Assembly (NCBI GenBank): GCA_963788115.1
Contig: CAWBFD010000002.1
Coordinates: 744,001-808,000, forward strand
Direction of reading: 5' to 3'
Origin: CAWBFD01 sp963788115
GTDB lineage: Bacteria > Actinomycetota > Thermoleophilia > Solirubrobacterales > 70-9
DNA length: 64,000 nucleotides
In this document: positions 24,832 to 34,086 of the stretch, piece by piece
Layout of the letters: every line of letters starts with the position of its first letter
How positions within the stretch are numbered: position 1 is the first letter of the stretch
Made by a program: the position numbers and the translations under genes
Notes under the pieces: generated by a model
Seen by the model: the letters and a program-made list of their open reading frames with translations, nothing else
Database searches by the model: none
What the model was told of the DNA's origin: nothing

Positions 24832-25994
24832 AGCTCGACCCGCCGACCGGCTCGAATCACCGACCGGACCAGCGGCACGCCCGGCCGGTACGCCAGGTGC
24901 GCGTGCGATGGCGCGTTGAGCTCCACAGCGTCGGCGCGGGCCCCGGGAGCGAGCCGGCCGAGGTCCTCGCGTCGGAGCGCCGCGGCGCCTCCGAGCGTCG
25001 CCGCCCCGAGCGCTTCGTCGGCGCTCATCCCCATCTCACGGACCGCCAGCGCGATGCAGAAGGCCATCGAGGTCGTGTAGCTCGAGCCCGGGTTGCAGTT
25101 GGTGGCGATCGCCACGGTCGCACCCGCGCGGATCGCTCGGCGCGCGTCCGGATAGGGCTGGCGGGTGGAGAAGTCGGTGGCCGGCAGAAAGGTGGCGACG
25201 GTCTCGCTCCCGGCGAGGGCCTCGATGTCTACATCGTCCAGATAGGTGCAGTGATCCACGGAGGCGGCGCCCAGCTCGACCGCGAGCCTGACTCCGGGAC
25301 CCGGGCCGAGCTGGTTGCCGTGGACGCGGAGGCCGAGGCCGGCCGCGCGGCCGGCCTCGAGCACGGCCCGCGACTGGTCGGCGTCGAATGCGCCGCGCTC
25401 GCAGAAGACATCAACCCAGCGCGCGTGCGGGGCGCAGGCGCCGAGCATCTCGCCACAGACCAGCTCGACGTAGTCGTCGGACCGGTCCTCGAACTCGGGC
25501 GGGACCACATGCGCGCCGAGGAAGGTGACCTCGTCGGTGAGCTCCGCCGCGAGCGCGCAGAGCCGTTCCTCGCCCTCGACCTCGAGCGCGTAGCCGGACT
25601 TGATCTCGATCTCGGTGGTGCCGCTGCTGAGCGCCTCGTGACGGCGGTCGAGGGCAAGCTGGCGGAGCTCCGTCACCGGCGCCCAGCGCGTTGCCTGCAC
25701 CGTCGCCCGGATGCCTCCGGCCTCGTAAGGGGCACCGGCCATCCTCGCCACGAACTCGTCGGCGCGATCACCGGCGAACACCAGGTGGGTGTGGCTATCG
25801 ACGAATCCCGGGATCACGCAGCGCCCGCCGGCGTCGACGCGCTGGTCGCCGGCGGCGCCGGCTGGCGCGACAGCCGCGACCCGGTCGCCCTCGATCACCA
25901 GCGCGGCGTCCCGCACGATCCCGAGCGGCCCCTCGCCCAGCTCGGGCTCATTGGTGACGAGGCTGCCGATCTCGTCGATCACCAGCGTGGTCAC
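24828..25994 (-). CDS. hutI: imidazolonepropionase
   Basis: 388 aa, amidohydrolase. Converts imidazolone-propionate to N-formimidoyl-glutamate in histidine breakdown. Motifs: PGFVDSHTHLVFAGDRADEF, IKSGYALEVEGE, RVHGNQLGPG, DHCTYLDD and NPGSSYTTSM. The residue before CNPGS reads Asn (ATNCNPG), where I would expect the metal-binding Asp in many homologues; this should be compared. GTG start overlaps the stop of hutF (GTGA). Last gene of the coupled hut operon. Confidence 0.92.
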   Translation of the reverse strand: MTTLVIDEIGSLVTNEPELGEGPLGIVRDAALVIEGDRVAAVAPAGAAGDQRVDAGGRCVIPGFVDSHTHLVFAGDRADEFVARMAGAPYEAGGIRATVQATRWAPVTELRQLALDRRHEALSSGTTEIEIKSGYALEVEGEERLCALAAELTDEVTFLGAHVVPPEFEDRSDDYVELVCGEMLGACAPHARWVDVFCERGAFDADQSRAVLEAGRAAGLGLRVHGNQLGPGPGVRLAVELGAASVDHCTYLDDVDIEALAGSETVATFLPATDFSTRQPYPDARRAIRAGATVAIATNCNPGSSYTTSMAFCIALAVREMGMSADEALGAATLGGAAALRREDLGRLAPGARADAVELNAPSHAHLAYRPGVPLVRSVIRAGRRVEL

Positions 25995-27358
25995 GGGGCA
26001 GCGGCCTCCAGCGCCGCGCTCAGCTCGGCGGCCACGTCCAGCGAGGCGTGGGCTCCGTCGTGGACAACCCGTCGGCCGCCGACGATCACCTCGCGCACAT
26101 CGTCCGCGGTCGCGCAGAAGACGAGCGACTCCAGCGCCGCGTCGGCGCGGGTACCGGCGAGCCGGACCGAGTCGAGCCCGACGGTGACCAGGTCGGCGAA
26201 GGCACCCGGCTCGATCCTCCCCGACTCCGGCCAGCCGATGCATACCTGGCCGTCATCGGTCGCGGCGCGCAGGAGCTCGGCGGCGGAGTGGTGGCCGCGC
26301 TCCCCGCTCTCGAGGCGCTGGTCGAGCTCGACCGCCCGGGCCTCCTCGAACTGATCGATGACCGTGTGTGAGTCGCTGCCCAGCGCCAGGCGAGCCCCTG
26401 CGTCGGCGATGTCACGAGCGGGTCCGATCCCATCGGCCAGGTCACGCTCGGTCGTCGGGCAGAGGCAGCAGCAGCCTCGGCGCGAGCCGAGGAGGGCGAT
26501 GTCGTTCGGGCTGGCGTGGGTGAAGTGGACGGCCGTGAAGCGCTCGGACACGGCGCCCGCATCCTCGAGCACGGCGAGCGGGGTGCGCCCGTGGGCTGCG
26601 ACGCAGGCCTCGTTCTCGGCGGGCTGCTCCGAGACATGGGCATGAAGCGGACGCCCGCGCTCGTTCGCCCAGGCGGCCACCGTCGCCGCCGCCCCGGGAT
26701 CGACCGCGCGGACGCTGTGAATCGCGGCGCCGACCCGCGCGGTCGCCACGTCACCGTCGCCGAGCGCCTCAACCCGCTCGGCCCACGCCTCGGCGTCTCC
26801 GTCGGAGAATCGGCGCTGGACCTCGTTCGGAGCCTGGCCGATGCCGCCGTGCAGGTAACAGGCATCGAGCAGGGTGATTCGGATCCCGGCCTCCCCAGCC
26901 GCGGCCATGAGCGCCCGACCGATCTCGTTCGGATCGGCGTAGGGGCCACCCCCGGGGGCGTGGTGCAGGTAGTGGAACTCGCCGACCGCGGTGATCCCGG
27001 CCAGCGCCATCTCGGCGAACGTGGCGCGGGCGAGCGTGCGGTACGTCTGTGGATCGAGCGCATCGGCGAGCTCGTACATGCGCTCGCGCCAGGTCCAGAA
27101 CGAGCCCCGGGTGGCACCGTCTCCGCGATTTCGCTCCGCCTGGGTCCGCCCCCTCAACGCGCGCTGAAAAGCGTGCGAGTGGGCGTTGGCGAGACCGGGG
27201 ATGGTGAGCCCGTATAGCGGCTCGGCCCCTGGCGGCGCCAGGGCGAAGCCGTTCTCGACCGTCGCGATGCGATCCGCCTCGACCCCGACGACCACTCCCT
27301 CCTCGGCCAGCTCGCCCCCGAGCCAGACGAGCTCACACCAGTAGCTCCGCGCGCTCAA
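25991..27358 (-). CDS. hutF: formimidoylglutamate deiminase
   Basis: 455 aa, amidohydrolase. Hydrolyses N-formimidoyl-glutamate to N-formyl-glutamate and ammonia. Motifs: PGLANAHSHAFQRALRGR, GEFHYLHHAPGG, LHAHVSEQPAENEAC, HFTHAS, CPTTERDL and LGSDSHTVID, all as in HutF. The start ATG overlaps the TGA of the deformylase-family gene (ATGA). Its product needs a deformylase (normally HutG) to yield glutamate and formate; no ordinary hutG is present. Confidence 0.93.
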   Translation of the reverse strand: MSARSYWCELVWLGGELAEEGVVVGVEADRIATVENGFALAPPGAEPLYGLTIPGLANAHSHAFQRALRGRTQAERNRGDGATRGSFWTWRERMYELADALDPQTYRTLARATFAEMALAGITAVGEFHYLHHAPGGGPYADPNEIGRALMAAAGEAGIRITLLDACYLHGGIGQAPNEVQRRFSDGDAEAWAERVEALGDGDVATARVGAAIHSVRAVDPGAAATVAAWANERGRPLHAHVSEQPAENEACVAAHGRTPLAVLEDAGAVSERFTAVHFTHASPNDIALLGSRRGCCCLCPTTERDLADGIGPARDIADAGARLALGSDSHTVIDQFEEARAVELDQRLESGERGHHSAAELLRAATDDGQVCIGWPESGRIEPGAFADLVTVGLDSVRLAGTRADAALESLVFCATADDVREVIVGGRRVVHDGAHASLDVAAELSAALEAAAP

Positions 27359-27930
27359 GAGCCCACCTGCTCAGCGAAGGCCGTGATCCGCTCGACGAAC
27401 GCGTCGCGATGGAAGCGCTCGAACTGCTCCCAGGTCATCAGGGTTCTCGGGTCGGCTCGATCGACGATCAGGGTGCCCTCGAGGTGATCGACCTCGTGCT
27501 GAAAGGTGCCCGCAGTGAGCCCGCGCTTGACCTCCTCGTGCTCATGGCCGTCGCGATCGAGGTAGCGCAACCGGATCGCGACATGGCGTTCGACCACGCC
27601 GCGCAGACCCGGGACCGAGAGGCAGCCCTCGTTGATCTCGACGGTCTCCGGATCGAGCGCCTCGACCACCGGGTTCACGACCACGGTCAGCGGGATCGGG
27701 GGCTTGTAGGGATAGCGAGGGTTGGTGCCCTTGACCTCGGCGACGGCGATCCTCACCGCCTCCCCCACCTGGTTCGCGGCGATGCCGGCGCCGCCGGCGT
27801 CGCGCATGGTCTCGACCATGTCGTCGATCAGACGCTGGACGGTGGGCAAGCGAAGCTCGTCGAGGGTGAGCGGCCGCGCAGGCTGGCGAAGCACGGGGTG
27901 GCCGATGGTGGCGATCTCGCGGACGCTCAC
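27355..27930 (-). CDS. peptide deformylase family protein inside hut operon
   Basis: 191 aa. All three deformylase motifs are intact: GAGIAANQ, EGCLSVPG and QHEVDHLEG (two metal His and the catalytic Glu). It lies between hutU (6 nt gap) and hutF (ATGA overlap), so it is part of the operon. Two readings: a normal N-terminal methionine deformylase that drifted here, or a non-orthologous replacement for HutG that removes formate from N-formyl-glutamate. The placement and the missing hutG favour the second; the sequence alone cannot decide. Confidence 0.88.
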   Translation of the reverse strand: MSVREIATIGHPVLRQPARPLTLDELRLPTVQRLIDDMVETMRDAGGAGIAANQVGEAVRIAVAEVKGTNPRYPYKPPIPLTVVVNPVVEALDPETVEINEGCLSVPGLRGVVERHVAIRLRYLDRDGHEHEEVKRGLTAGTFQHEVDHLEGTLIVDRADPRTLMTWEQFERFHRDAFVERITAFAEQVGS

Positions 27931-27936
27931 GGGCCG

Positions 27937-29607
27937 TCAGCCATCCAGCATCGGGATTTCAACTCCGCGCTCACGGGCCACCTCCAGCGCCGCCTCGTAA
28001 CCCGCGTCCGCGTGGCGGGCGATGCCGGTGCCGGGATCTGTGGCCAGGACCCGGTCCAGCTTCTCAGCGGCCAGGTCCGAGCCGTCGGCCACGCAGACCA
28101 TCCCGGCGTGGATGGAGCGCCCGATGCCGACCCCGCCGCCGTGGTGGATCGAGATCCAGGAGGCGCCGGCAGCCGTGTTGACAAGCGCGTTCAAGAGCGG
28201 CCAATCGGCGATCGCGTCGGAGCCGTCCTGCATGCCCTCGGTCTCGCGGTAGGGCGAGGCGACCGAGCCCGAGTCCAGGTGGTCGCGTCCAATCACGATC
28301 GGGGCCGCAAGCTCGCCGCTTCTGACCATCTCGTTGAAGCGCAGGCCGAGGCGCCGGCGCTCGCCGTAGCCGAGCCAGCAGATCCGGGCCGGGAGCCCCT
28401 GGAAGGCGATCCGCTCGCCGGCCAGCCGGATCCAGCGACCGAGCGGCTCGTCCTCAGGCAGCTCGTCGAGCACGGCGCGGTCGGTGGCGGCGATGTCGGC
28501 CGGATCGCCCGACAGCGCCACCCAGCGAAACGGCCCCTTGCCCTCGCAGAACAACGGCCGGATATACGCGGGGACAAAGCCGGGGTAGTCGAAGGCGCGC
28601 TCGAAGCCGCCCAGTTTCGCCTCGGCGCGCAGGCTGTTGCCGTAGTCGAAGACCTCGGCACCGGCGTCCTTGAACCCGACCATGGCGAAGCAGTGAGCCG
28701 CCATCGCAGCGCGGGCGCGACGGACGAACTCGTCCGGATCCGACGTTCGAAGTCGCTGGACCTCCTCGTGGGCAACGGTGTTCGGCACGTAGCCGTTGAG
28801 CGGGTCATGGGCTGACGTCTGATCGGTGACTATGTCCGCCTCGAACCCGCGTGCGAGCAGCGCCGGCAGGACGTCGGCGGCGTTGGCGCAAAGGCCGACG
28901 CTCAGCGGGCGCCGCTCCCGCTTCGCCAGCTCGCACCGGGCCGCGGCGTCGTCCAGGTCGTCGGCCCGCTGATCGAGGTAGCGAGTGGCGAGCCGACGCT
29001 CGATCCGCTCCGGATCGACCTCGACGCAGAGCGCCACGCCCTCGTTCATCGTCACCGCCAGCGGCTGGGCGCCGCCCATGCCGCCGAGGCCGGCCGTGAG
29101 CGTGATCGTCCCCGCCAACGAGCCGCCGAAGCGCCGGCGGGCGATCTCGGCGAAGCACTCGTAGGTCCCCTGGACGATTCCCTGGGTGCCGATGTAGATC
29201 CACGAGCCCGCGGTCATCTGCCCGTACATGGTCAGTCCCAGCGCCTCGAGCCGCCGGAACTCCTCCCAGGTGGCCCATTCCGGGACCAGGTTCGAGTTCG
29301 CGAGCAGGACCCGCGGTGCCCATTCATGGGTCCGGAAGACCCCAACCGGCTTCCCCGACTGGACCAGCAGGGTCTCGTCGCCTTCGAGGCGGCGCAGGCA
29401 GCGGACTATTGCGTCGAACGCCTCCCACGAACGGGCGGCCCGCCCGGTCCCGCCGTAGACGACGAGCCGGTCGGGATCCTCGGCCACCTCGGGGTCGAGA
29501 TTGTTCATCAGCATCCGCAGCGCCGCCTCCTGCTGCCAGCCGCGACACGAGAGCTCGCCGCCCCGGGGAGCGTGCACCGTCCGGGGGCCGGAGCCCGCCG
29601 CCGTCAT
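27937..29607 (-). CDS. hutU: urocanate hydratase
   Basis: 556 aa, typical length. Converts urocanate to imidazolone-propionate using NAD as an electrophilic cofactor. Signatures: YGGTGRAARSWEAFDAI, TAGSWIYIGTQGIVQGTYE, LTAGLGGMGGAQPLAVTM, NAADVLPALLARG, FDYGNSLRAEA, and the C-terminal SIHHGGGVGIGRSIHAGMV. ATG overlaps the hutH stop (ATGA). Confidence 0.96.
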   Translation of the reverse strand: MTAAGSGPRTVHAPRGGELSCRGWQQEAALRMLMNNLDPEVAEDPDRLVVYGGTGRAARSWEAFDAIVRCLRRLEGDETLLVQSGKPVGVFRTHEWAPRVLLANSNLVPEWATWEEFRRLEALGLTMYGQMTAGSWIYIGTQGIVQGTYECFAEIARRRFGGSLAGTITLTAGLGGMGGAQPLAVTMNEGVALCVEVDPERIERRLATRYLDQRADDLDDAAARCELAKRERRPLSVGLCANAADVLPALLARGFEADIVTDQTSAHDPLNGYVPNTVAHEEVQRLRTSDPDEFVRRARAAMAAHCFAMVGFKDAGAEVFDYGNSLRAEAKLGGFERAFDYPGFVPAYIRPLFCEGKGPFRWVALSGDPADIAATDRAVLDELPEDEPLGRWIRLAGERIAFQGLPARICWLGYGERRRLGLRFNEMVRSGELAAPIVIGRDHLDSGSVASPYRETEGMQDGSDAIADWPLLNALVNTAAGASWISIHHGGGVGIGRSIHAGMVCVADGSDLAAEKLDRVLATDPGTGIARHADAGYEAALEVARERGVEIPMLDG

Positions 29608-31139
29608 CGAAGCTCCCCGAGCTCCGCCTCCACCGCGTCGAGCAGAGCGCCCGTCTCGACCACGCGCTGGGCCTCTGCGAGCTCCGGCGCGAGCCAGCGG
29701 TCGGCCCCGGGCCCCTCGATCCGAGCACGAACCGCGCGCAGGGCGGCGGCGGTCCCCGGGCCGGGCTCGAGCGGCGCCCGCAGATCGAGGCCCCGGGCGG
29801 CGCACGTGAGCTCGACCGCGACGATCCGGGCGAGGTTGGCGACGGCGGCGCGCAGCTTCCGGGCCGCTCCCCAGCCCATCGAGACGTGGTCCTCCTGCAT
29901 CGCGCTGGTCGGCAGCGAATCGACGCTCGCCGGCGCTGCCAATCGGCGGTTCTCGGCGACCATCGCCGCCTGGGTGTACTGGGCGAGCATCAGGCCGGAG
30001 TCGACCCCGGGGTCGTCAGCGAGGAACGGTGGCAGTCCGTGCGAGCGCTCGGCATCGAGCAGGCGATCGGTCCGTCGCTCGGCGATCGCGCCAACCTCGG
30101 CGGCCGCGATCGCCAGCAGATCGCAGGCGAGGCCCAGCGGGGCACCATGGAAGTTGCCGCACGACTCGACCCGGCCATCGGGCAGCACCATCGGGTTGTC
30201 GATCGCCGAGGCGAGTTCGGCGGTGGCCACGCCCTCGGCGTGGGCCAGGGCGTCCCGGGCCGCGCCGTTTACCTGCGGGGCGCACCGCAGGGAATAGGGG
30301 TCCTGCACCCGTGGGTCATCGTGGCGGTGGCTGGCAACGATCGCCGAGCCGGCCAGCAGCCGGCGGAGGTTGTCCGCGCTCACCGCCTGCCCCGGCTGGG
30401 GGCGCAACGCGATCAGGTCCTCGGCAAACGCGCGGTCGGTCCCAAGCAGCGCCTCCACCGACATGGCGGCGGCGACATCCGCGGCGCGAAGCAGGCCGCG
30501 CAGATCCCAGATCGCCAGCAGCAGCATGCCGAGGATTCCGTCGGTGCCGTTGATCAGCGCCAGCCCCTCCTTGGCGGTAAGGACGAGCGGCTCGATCCCC
30601 GCCGCGCCCAGAGCCTCCGTCGCCGGCAGCCGATCGCCGTCGGGAGCGAACGCCTCTCCCTCGCCGATCAGCGCCAATGCGCAGTGCGCGAGGGGCGCGA
30701 GGTCGCCACTGGCGCCGAGCGACCCGTGCTCGGGAACGGCCGGGGTGATCCCAGCGTTGAGCAGGGCCAGGATCGCCTCGGCCACCTCGGGCCGGGCGCC
30801 CGAGCGGCCCATCGCCAGGGTCCGGGCGCGCAGCAGCATCATCCCGCGCACCACCTCGCGCTCCACCGGCGGCCCCATCCCCGCGGCGTGAGATCGAAGC
30901 AGCGCCCGCTGCAGCTTCTCGCGCCGCGACGCGGGGATGGGCGTCGTGGCCAGCGAACCGAACCCGGTCGAGACCCCGTAGACCGGCTCGTCCGAGGAGA
31001 TCAGCCTCTCGACCACGGCCGCGCTCGATTCCATTACCTCGCGAGCGCTCGCCGCCAGCGCCACCCGGGCGTCGTCGCGGGCGACCTGAATCACCTGCGG
31101 CGGCGTCAGCCCCTCACCTGTCAGCTCGATCGCGGTCAT
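29604..31139 (-). CDS. hutH: histidine ammonia-lyase
   Basis: 511 aa. Makes urocanate and ammonia from histidine. The MIO-forming triad is visible in GSLGASGDLAPLAHCAL, with YGVSTGFGSLATTPI at the N-terminus and LINGTDG, SLRCAPQVNGAARDAL, NPMV and QEDHVSMG further on. First gene of the hut operon; tRNA-Val lies just upstream on the same strand. No regulator gene or clear operator is seen in the 124 bp between them. Confidence 0.96.
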   Translation of the reverse strand: MTAIELTGEGLTPPQVIQVARDDARVALAASAREVMESSAAVVERLISSDEPVYGVSTGFGSLATTPIPASRREKLQRALLRSHAAGMGPPVEREVVRGMMLLRARTLAMGRSGARPEVAEAILALLNAGITPAVPEHGSLGASGDLAPLAHCALALIGEGEAFAPDGDRLPATEALGAAGIEPLVLTAKEGLALINGTDGILGMLLLAIWDLRGLLRAADVAAAMSVEALLGTDRAFAEDLIALRPQPGQAVSADNLRRLLAGSAIVASHRHDDPRVQDPYSLRCAPQVNGAARDALAHAEGVATAELASAIDNPMVLPDGRVESCGNFHGAPLGLACDLLAIAAAEVGAIAERRTDRLLDAERSHGLPPFLADDPGVDSGLMLAQYTQAAMVAENRRLAAPASVDSLPTSAMQEDHVSMGWGAARKLRAAVANLARIVAVELTCAARGLDLRAPLEPGPGTAAALRAVRARIEGPGADRWLAPELAEAQRVVETGALLDAVEAELGELR

Positions 31140-31263
31140 AGCGCGAGGCTACCCGGCGCGCCGACGCGGAACGCGCCCACGCGCACGCGACTCACCGACG
31201 GGGACACAAAGAGGGCACTCGATGACGCACCGGCAAACGGTGGTGGGTGGGTGACCTGGGCGA

Positions 31264-31336
31264 TGGGCGGTGCCGGGCTCGAACCGGCGACCTCGTGCTT
31301 GTAAGGCACGCGCTCTCCCAACTGAGCTAACCGCCC
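31264..31336 (-). tRNA. tRNA-Val (anticodon TAC)
   Basis: Acceptor GGGCGGT/ACCGCCC, D arm GCTC/GAGC, anticodon stem CGTGC/GCACG with loop CTTACAA (anticodon TAC), T arm GCCGG-TTCGAGC-CCGGC, discriminator A. CCA not encoded. Confidence 0.95.
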
Positions 31337-31352
31337 GCGGTCGGCCCAGGGA

Positions 31353-32285
31353 TTATGAGGGTGCGGAGCGCCGCTCGATCGAGACCGAGTAGGCACGCGG
31401 CCGCGCGTGGAGGATCGGGTCATCGGAGAGCTCGATCCCGTCGACGATTCGGATGGGGTCGAAGACCACGAGGTCGCCTCGGTCGGTCTCGGGATCGTCG
31501 ACGATGCCGCGGACCTCGAGCCGGCCGGCGGTCGCCGTCTCGCGATCGCCCGGCCACTGCGCCGTGGGATCGTCGAGCGGGTCGGTCTCGCCGGCGAGCT
31601 CGAGCACGAGCTCGAACGCGGCCGGGCCGCCGCTGAGCCGGTCGGCCAGCTCCTCGCGCAGGTAGTCGCGGCCGCGCGCACGTGCCTCGTCGTCCGGGAT
31701 GCGCTGGTCCCCCGTCTCCGGGTTCCACCGGTAGCGGACCCATGTGCCCTCTCCAGAGCCGGACACGAGCCTGAAGGCGTGCGGTGAGTAGTAGACGAGC
31801 GTGGCGTAGCTCGCGGGCGGCTCGGTCCCGAGCACCGCCTGGATCGACGGGACCGCCTCGGGATGGGCCTGGAGGTACTCGCCCAGCCCCTTCATGTCGG
31901 GTTCACCGGTCGCGGGATCGCGACGGCGCAGCCTGAGGAGCTCAAGGAAGTCCTCGGGCGTGCGGGCGACGAAGGTGGGCGTGATCGTGGCCAGGATGTC
32001 GGTCTCGCGGCCGTCCGGGAGGCGCAGCTTCACAGCAATGCCGCGGCCGTCACGATCGGCGTCGTCGGACTCGGGGTCCCCGCTGGCGTTGGAGAAGCGG
32101 ATCAGGGCGGGAATGGGGTCGCCCTGGAAATGCGGTGCGCGCGAGAGTCGCCCTGCTTCCGGCGTGGCGGTGAAGGTGCCCTCGCACCAGGTGCCCTTGG
32201 CGTGGAGTGCGCGGTGACCGGGATGGGAGCCGAATACCGCGTTGGCTGCCTCGACGAGCCTGGTGTGAAGATCGCCGGCTTCCAT
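31353..32285 (-). CDS. catalase-family peroxidase (SrpA-like)
   Basis: 310 aa, the short catalase type. Distal His in RALHAKGTWCEGTFTATPEA, Asn in IRFSNASGDP, RGIAVKLRLPDGRETDIL, FVARTPEDFLELL and, near the C-terminus, a Tyr/Arg heme-ligand pattern (RPRAYSVSIERR). These short forms act as peroxidases rather than strong catalases. ATG 32285 chosen because a longer frame overlaps the divergent SDR promoter region. Cytoplasmic. Confidence 0.88.
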   Translation of the reverse strand: MEAGDLHTRLVEAANAVFGSHPGHRALHAKGTWCEGTFTATPEAGRLSRAPHFQGDPIPALIRFSNASGDPESDDADRDGRGIAVKLRLPDGRETDILATITPTFVARTPEDFLELLRLRRRDPATGEPDMKGLGEYLQAHPEAVPSIQAVLGTEPPASYATLVYYSPHAFRLVSGSGEGTWVRYRWNPETGDQRIPDDEARARGRDYLREELADRLSGGPAAFELVLELAGETDPLDDPTAQWPGDRETATAGRLEVRGIVDDPETDRGDLVVFDPIRIVDGIELSDDPILHARPRAYSVSIERRSAPS

Positions 32286-32357
32286 CGGGGTGAACCTATC
32301 CGAGCGCACGGGTCGCGTCCCGCGGGTCTTGCCGCCCACCGCTAGGTTTGCAGACAG

Positions 32358-33110
32358 ATGGACCTCGGGATCGACGGCCGGGTGGCGCTGGTGATGGGTG
32401 CGAGCAAGGGCATCGGGCGAGCGATTGCCGCGGCACTCGCCCGGGAGGGTGCCCGCGTCGCCATGGCGAGCCGCTCTCGCGAGCGGATCGAGGCGGCGGC
32501 GGCCGCAATCGACGGCGAGGCGACCCCCTTCGTTGCCGACACCGACGACCTGGAGCGAATGGAGGCGTTGCCCGCCGAGGTGGCCCACAGCCTCGGACCG
32601 GTCGAGATCCTGGTCACGAATACGGGCGGCCCCCCGCGGGGGCGGGCGCTCGAGAATCCACGACAGGAGTGGGAGGACGCATACCGATCCCTGGTGCTGG
32701 CGCCGCGAGCGCTGGTCGAGGCGGTGCTGCCGGGAATGCGCGAGCGGCATTGGGGCCGGATCGTCAACGTCGGCTCGAGCTCGACCCGCGAGCCGATCCC
32801 AAACCTGACCCTGTCCAACGCCCACCGGATGGCTCTGATCGGATTCTTGAAGACGCTGGGGGCCGAGGTCGCCGCGGACGGGGTCACCGTGAACACGGTC
32901 GCCACGGGCCGGTTCGCGACCGACCGGCTGGCCGCCACGTGGGGGTCGTGGGAGCGGATGACGGAGCTGGCGGCCGAGGGGGTTCCGGCCGGGCGGCTCG
33001 GCGATCCCGACGAGTTCGGCGACCTGGTCGCGTTCCTCGCCTCTGACCGAGCGGGGTTCCTGACCGGCGCGGTGATCCCGCTCGACGGCGGGATGCTTCG
33101 CTCAGCCTGA
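32358..33110 (+). CDS. short-chain dehydrogenase-like protein lacking the usual Tyr/Lys pair
   Basis: 250 aa. Rossmann start ALVMGASKGIGRAIAAALA, TNTGGPPRG in place of NNAG, and FLTGAVIPLDGGMLRSA at the end, as in FabG-like proteins. The catalytic YxxxK is absent: the matching region reads LTLSNAHRMAL (Ser and Arg). From memory this belongs to a known atypical branch. It may bind NAD(P)H without standard oxidoreduction. TAGGTT lies 10 nt before the ATG, consistent with a leaderless or very short leader transcript. Confidence 0.85.
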   Translation: MDLGIDGRVALVMGASKGIGRAIAAALAREGARVAMASRSRERIEAAAAAIDGEATPFVADTDDLERMEALPAEVAHSLGPVEILVTNTGGPPRGRALENPRQEWEDAYRSLVLAPRALVEAVLPGMRERHWGRIVNVGSSSTREPIPNLTLSNAHRMALIGFLKTLGAEVAADGVTVNTVATGRFATDRLAATWGSWERMTELAAEGVPAGRLGDPDEFGDLVAFLASDRAGFLTGAVIPLDGGMLRSA

Positions 33111-33881
33111 GGCGGGCTCCGCCGCCGGCTGGGCCGGAGCGTCCTCCCGCAGCAGGCTGCCGCGGCGGGCGACCAGGATGATCCAGACCACTCCCGCGGC
33201 GATCATGGCGACGCTGAAGAACTGCGCCTGGGTGAGGCCGAGGGCGATGTCCTCGTTGCGGCGGATGAACTCGATCAGGAAGCGCTCAAGGCCGGCGAGG
33301 ATCAGATAGAGGGCGAACAGGATGCCGGGACGGAAGCGATCGCGCAGTCGCCAGAGCGCGTAGGCGACGAAGCCCATCGTCAGTGTCTCGTAGATCGGGG
33401 TCGGATGCACGGGAACGTCGGTCGGGACCGTGCCCTCCGGGTAGGACATCGCCCAGGGGCCGTCCCACGGTTGGCCATAGTCGCCGTCGCCGGAGACCTG
33501 GCAGCCGATGCGCCCGACCGCGTAGCCCAGGGCGAGCGGCGCCGCGCAGAGGTCGAGGAGGGCGAAGTTGAGCATGCCCCGGTACCACGCCCAGGCGACC
33601 ACCGCGAGTGCGCCGCCGATCGCGCCGCCGTACCAGACCAGCCCGGTGCCGGAGAAGATGTTGCCGAGCAGGTCGTCCTTGACGTCGTCGTAGTTCTCGA
33701 TCACGAAGTCGAGGCGGGCGCCGACGATGCCGCCGACGGCCGCGGCGAACAGCATCTCGTAGGCCCAGTCGCCCGGCTTGCCGATCTCTCGCAGCCGCCG
33801 GTAGACGAGCGCCCCGGCCGCGACAAACGCCAGCGCGAACATGATCCCGAAGGTCTGGAAGGGGCCAAGTTCAGGTTGCAC
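33102..33881 (-). CDS. lgt: prolipoprotein diacylglyceryl transferase
   Basis: 259 aa, with about seven membrane helices. Family elements: GGIVGARLDFVIENYDD, GLVWYGGAIGGALAVVAW, YAVGRIGCQVSGDGDYGQP (equivalent to the Lgt signature GRxGxxxxxxxxGxP) and HPTPIYETL. Transfers diacylglycerol to the lipobox Cys of lipoproteins such as those encoded at 4775 and 12980. GTG start. Its 3' end overlaps the convergent SDR stop by 9 bp. Confidence 0.9.
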   Translation of the reverse strand: MQPELGPFQTFGIMFALAFVAAGALVYRRLREIGKPGDWAYEMLFAAAVGGIVGARLDFVIENYDDVKDDLLGNIFSGTGLVWYGGAIGGALAVVAWAWYRGMLNFALLDLCAAPLALGYAVGRIGCQVSGDGDYGQPWDGPWAMSYPEGTVPTDVPVHPTPIYETLTMGFVAYALWRLRDRFRPGILFALYLILAGLERFLIEFIRRNEDIALGLTQAQFFSVAMIAAGVVWIILVARRGSLLREDAPAQPAAEPASG

Positions 33882-33885
33882 GAAA

Positions 33886-33961
33886 TAGCCCCGGCGGGAG
33901 TCGAACCCGTTATCTCCTCGGCCTTGAAAGGGCCGCGTGCTAGCCGTTACACCACGGGGCC
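33886..33961 (-). tRNA. tRNA-Glu (anticodon TTC)
   Basis: Acceptor GGCCCCG/CGGGGCT, anticodon stem CGGCC/GGCCG around CTTTCAA (anticodon TTC), T arm ACGGG-TTCGACT-CCCGC (first pair A-C), discriminator A. Lies just upstream of lgt on the same strand. Confidence 0.93.
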
Positions 33962-34086
33962 TTCAGGATGCAAGTCTAGGGTTCGATCCATGCCCCGCGC
34001 TTGGCAGGGCTCCTTGCTCGCCAGCCCGCCGCCGGAGCGCCCTCTAGAGTCCCGCCAGCGGACCCATCGAGAAGGAGGTAACGGGG

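Noticed and set aside
24897..31304. Very long plus-strand frames (up to 660 codons) opposite the hut genes
   Set aside because: Mirror images of conserved hut coding sequence; Arg/Gly/Pro-rich with no family features.
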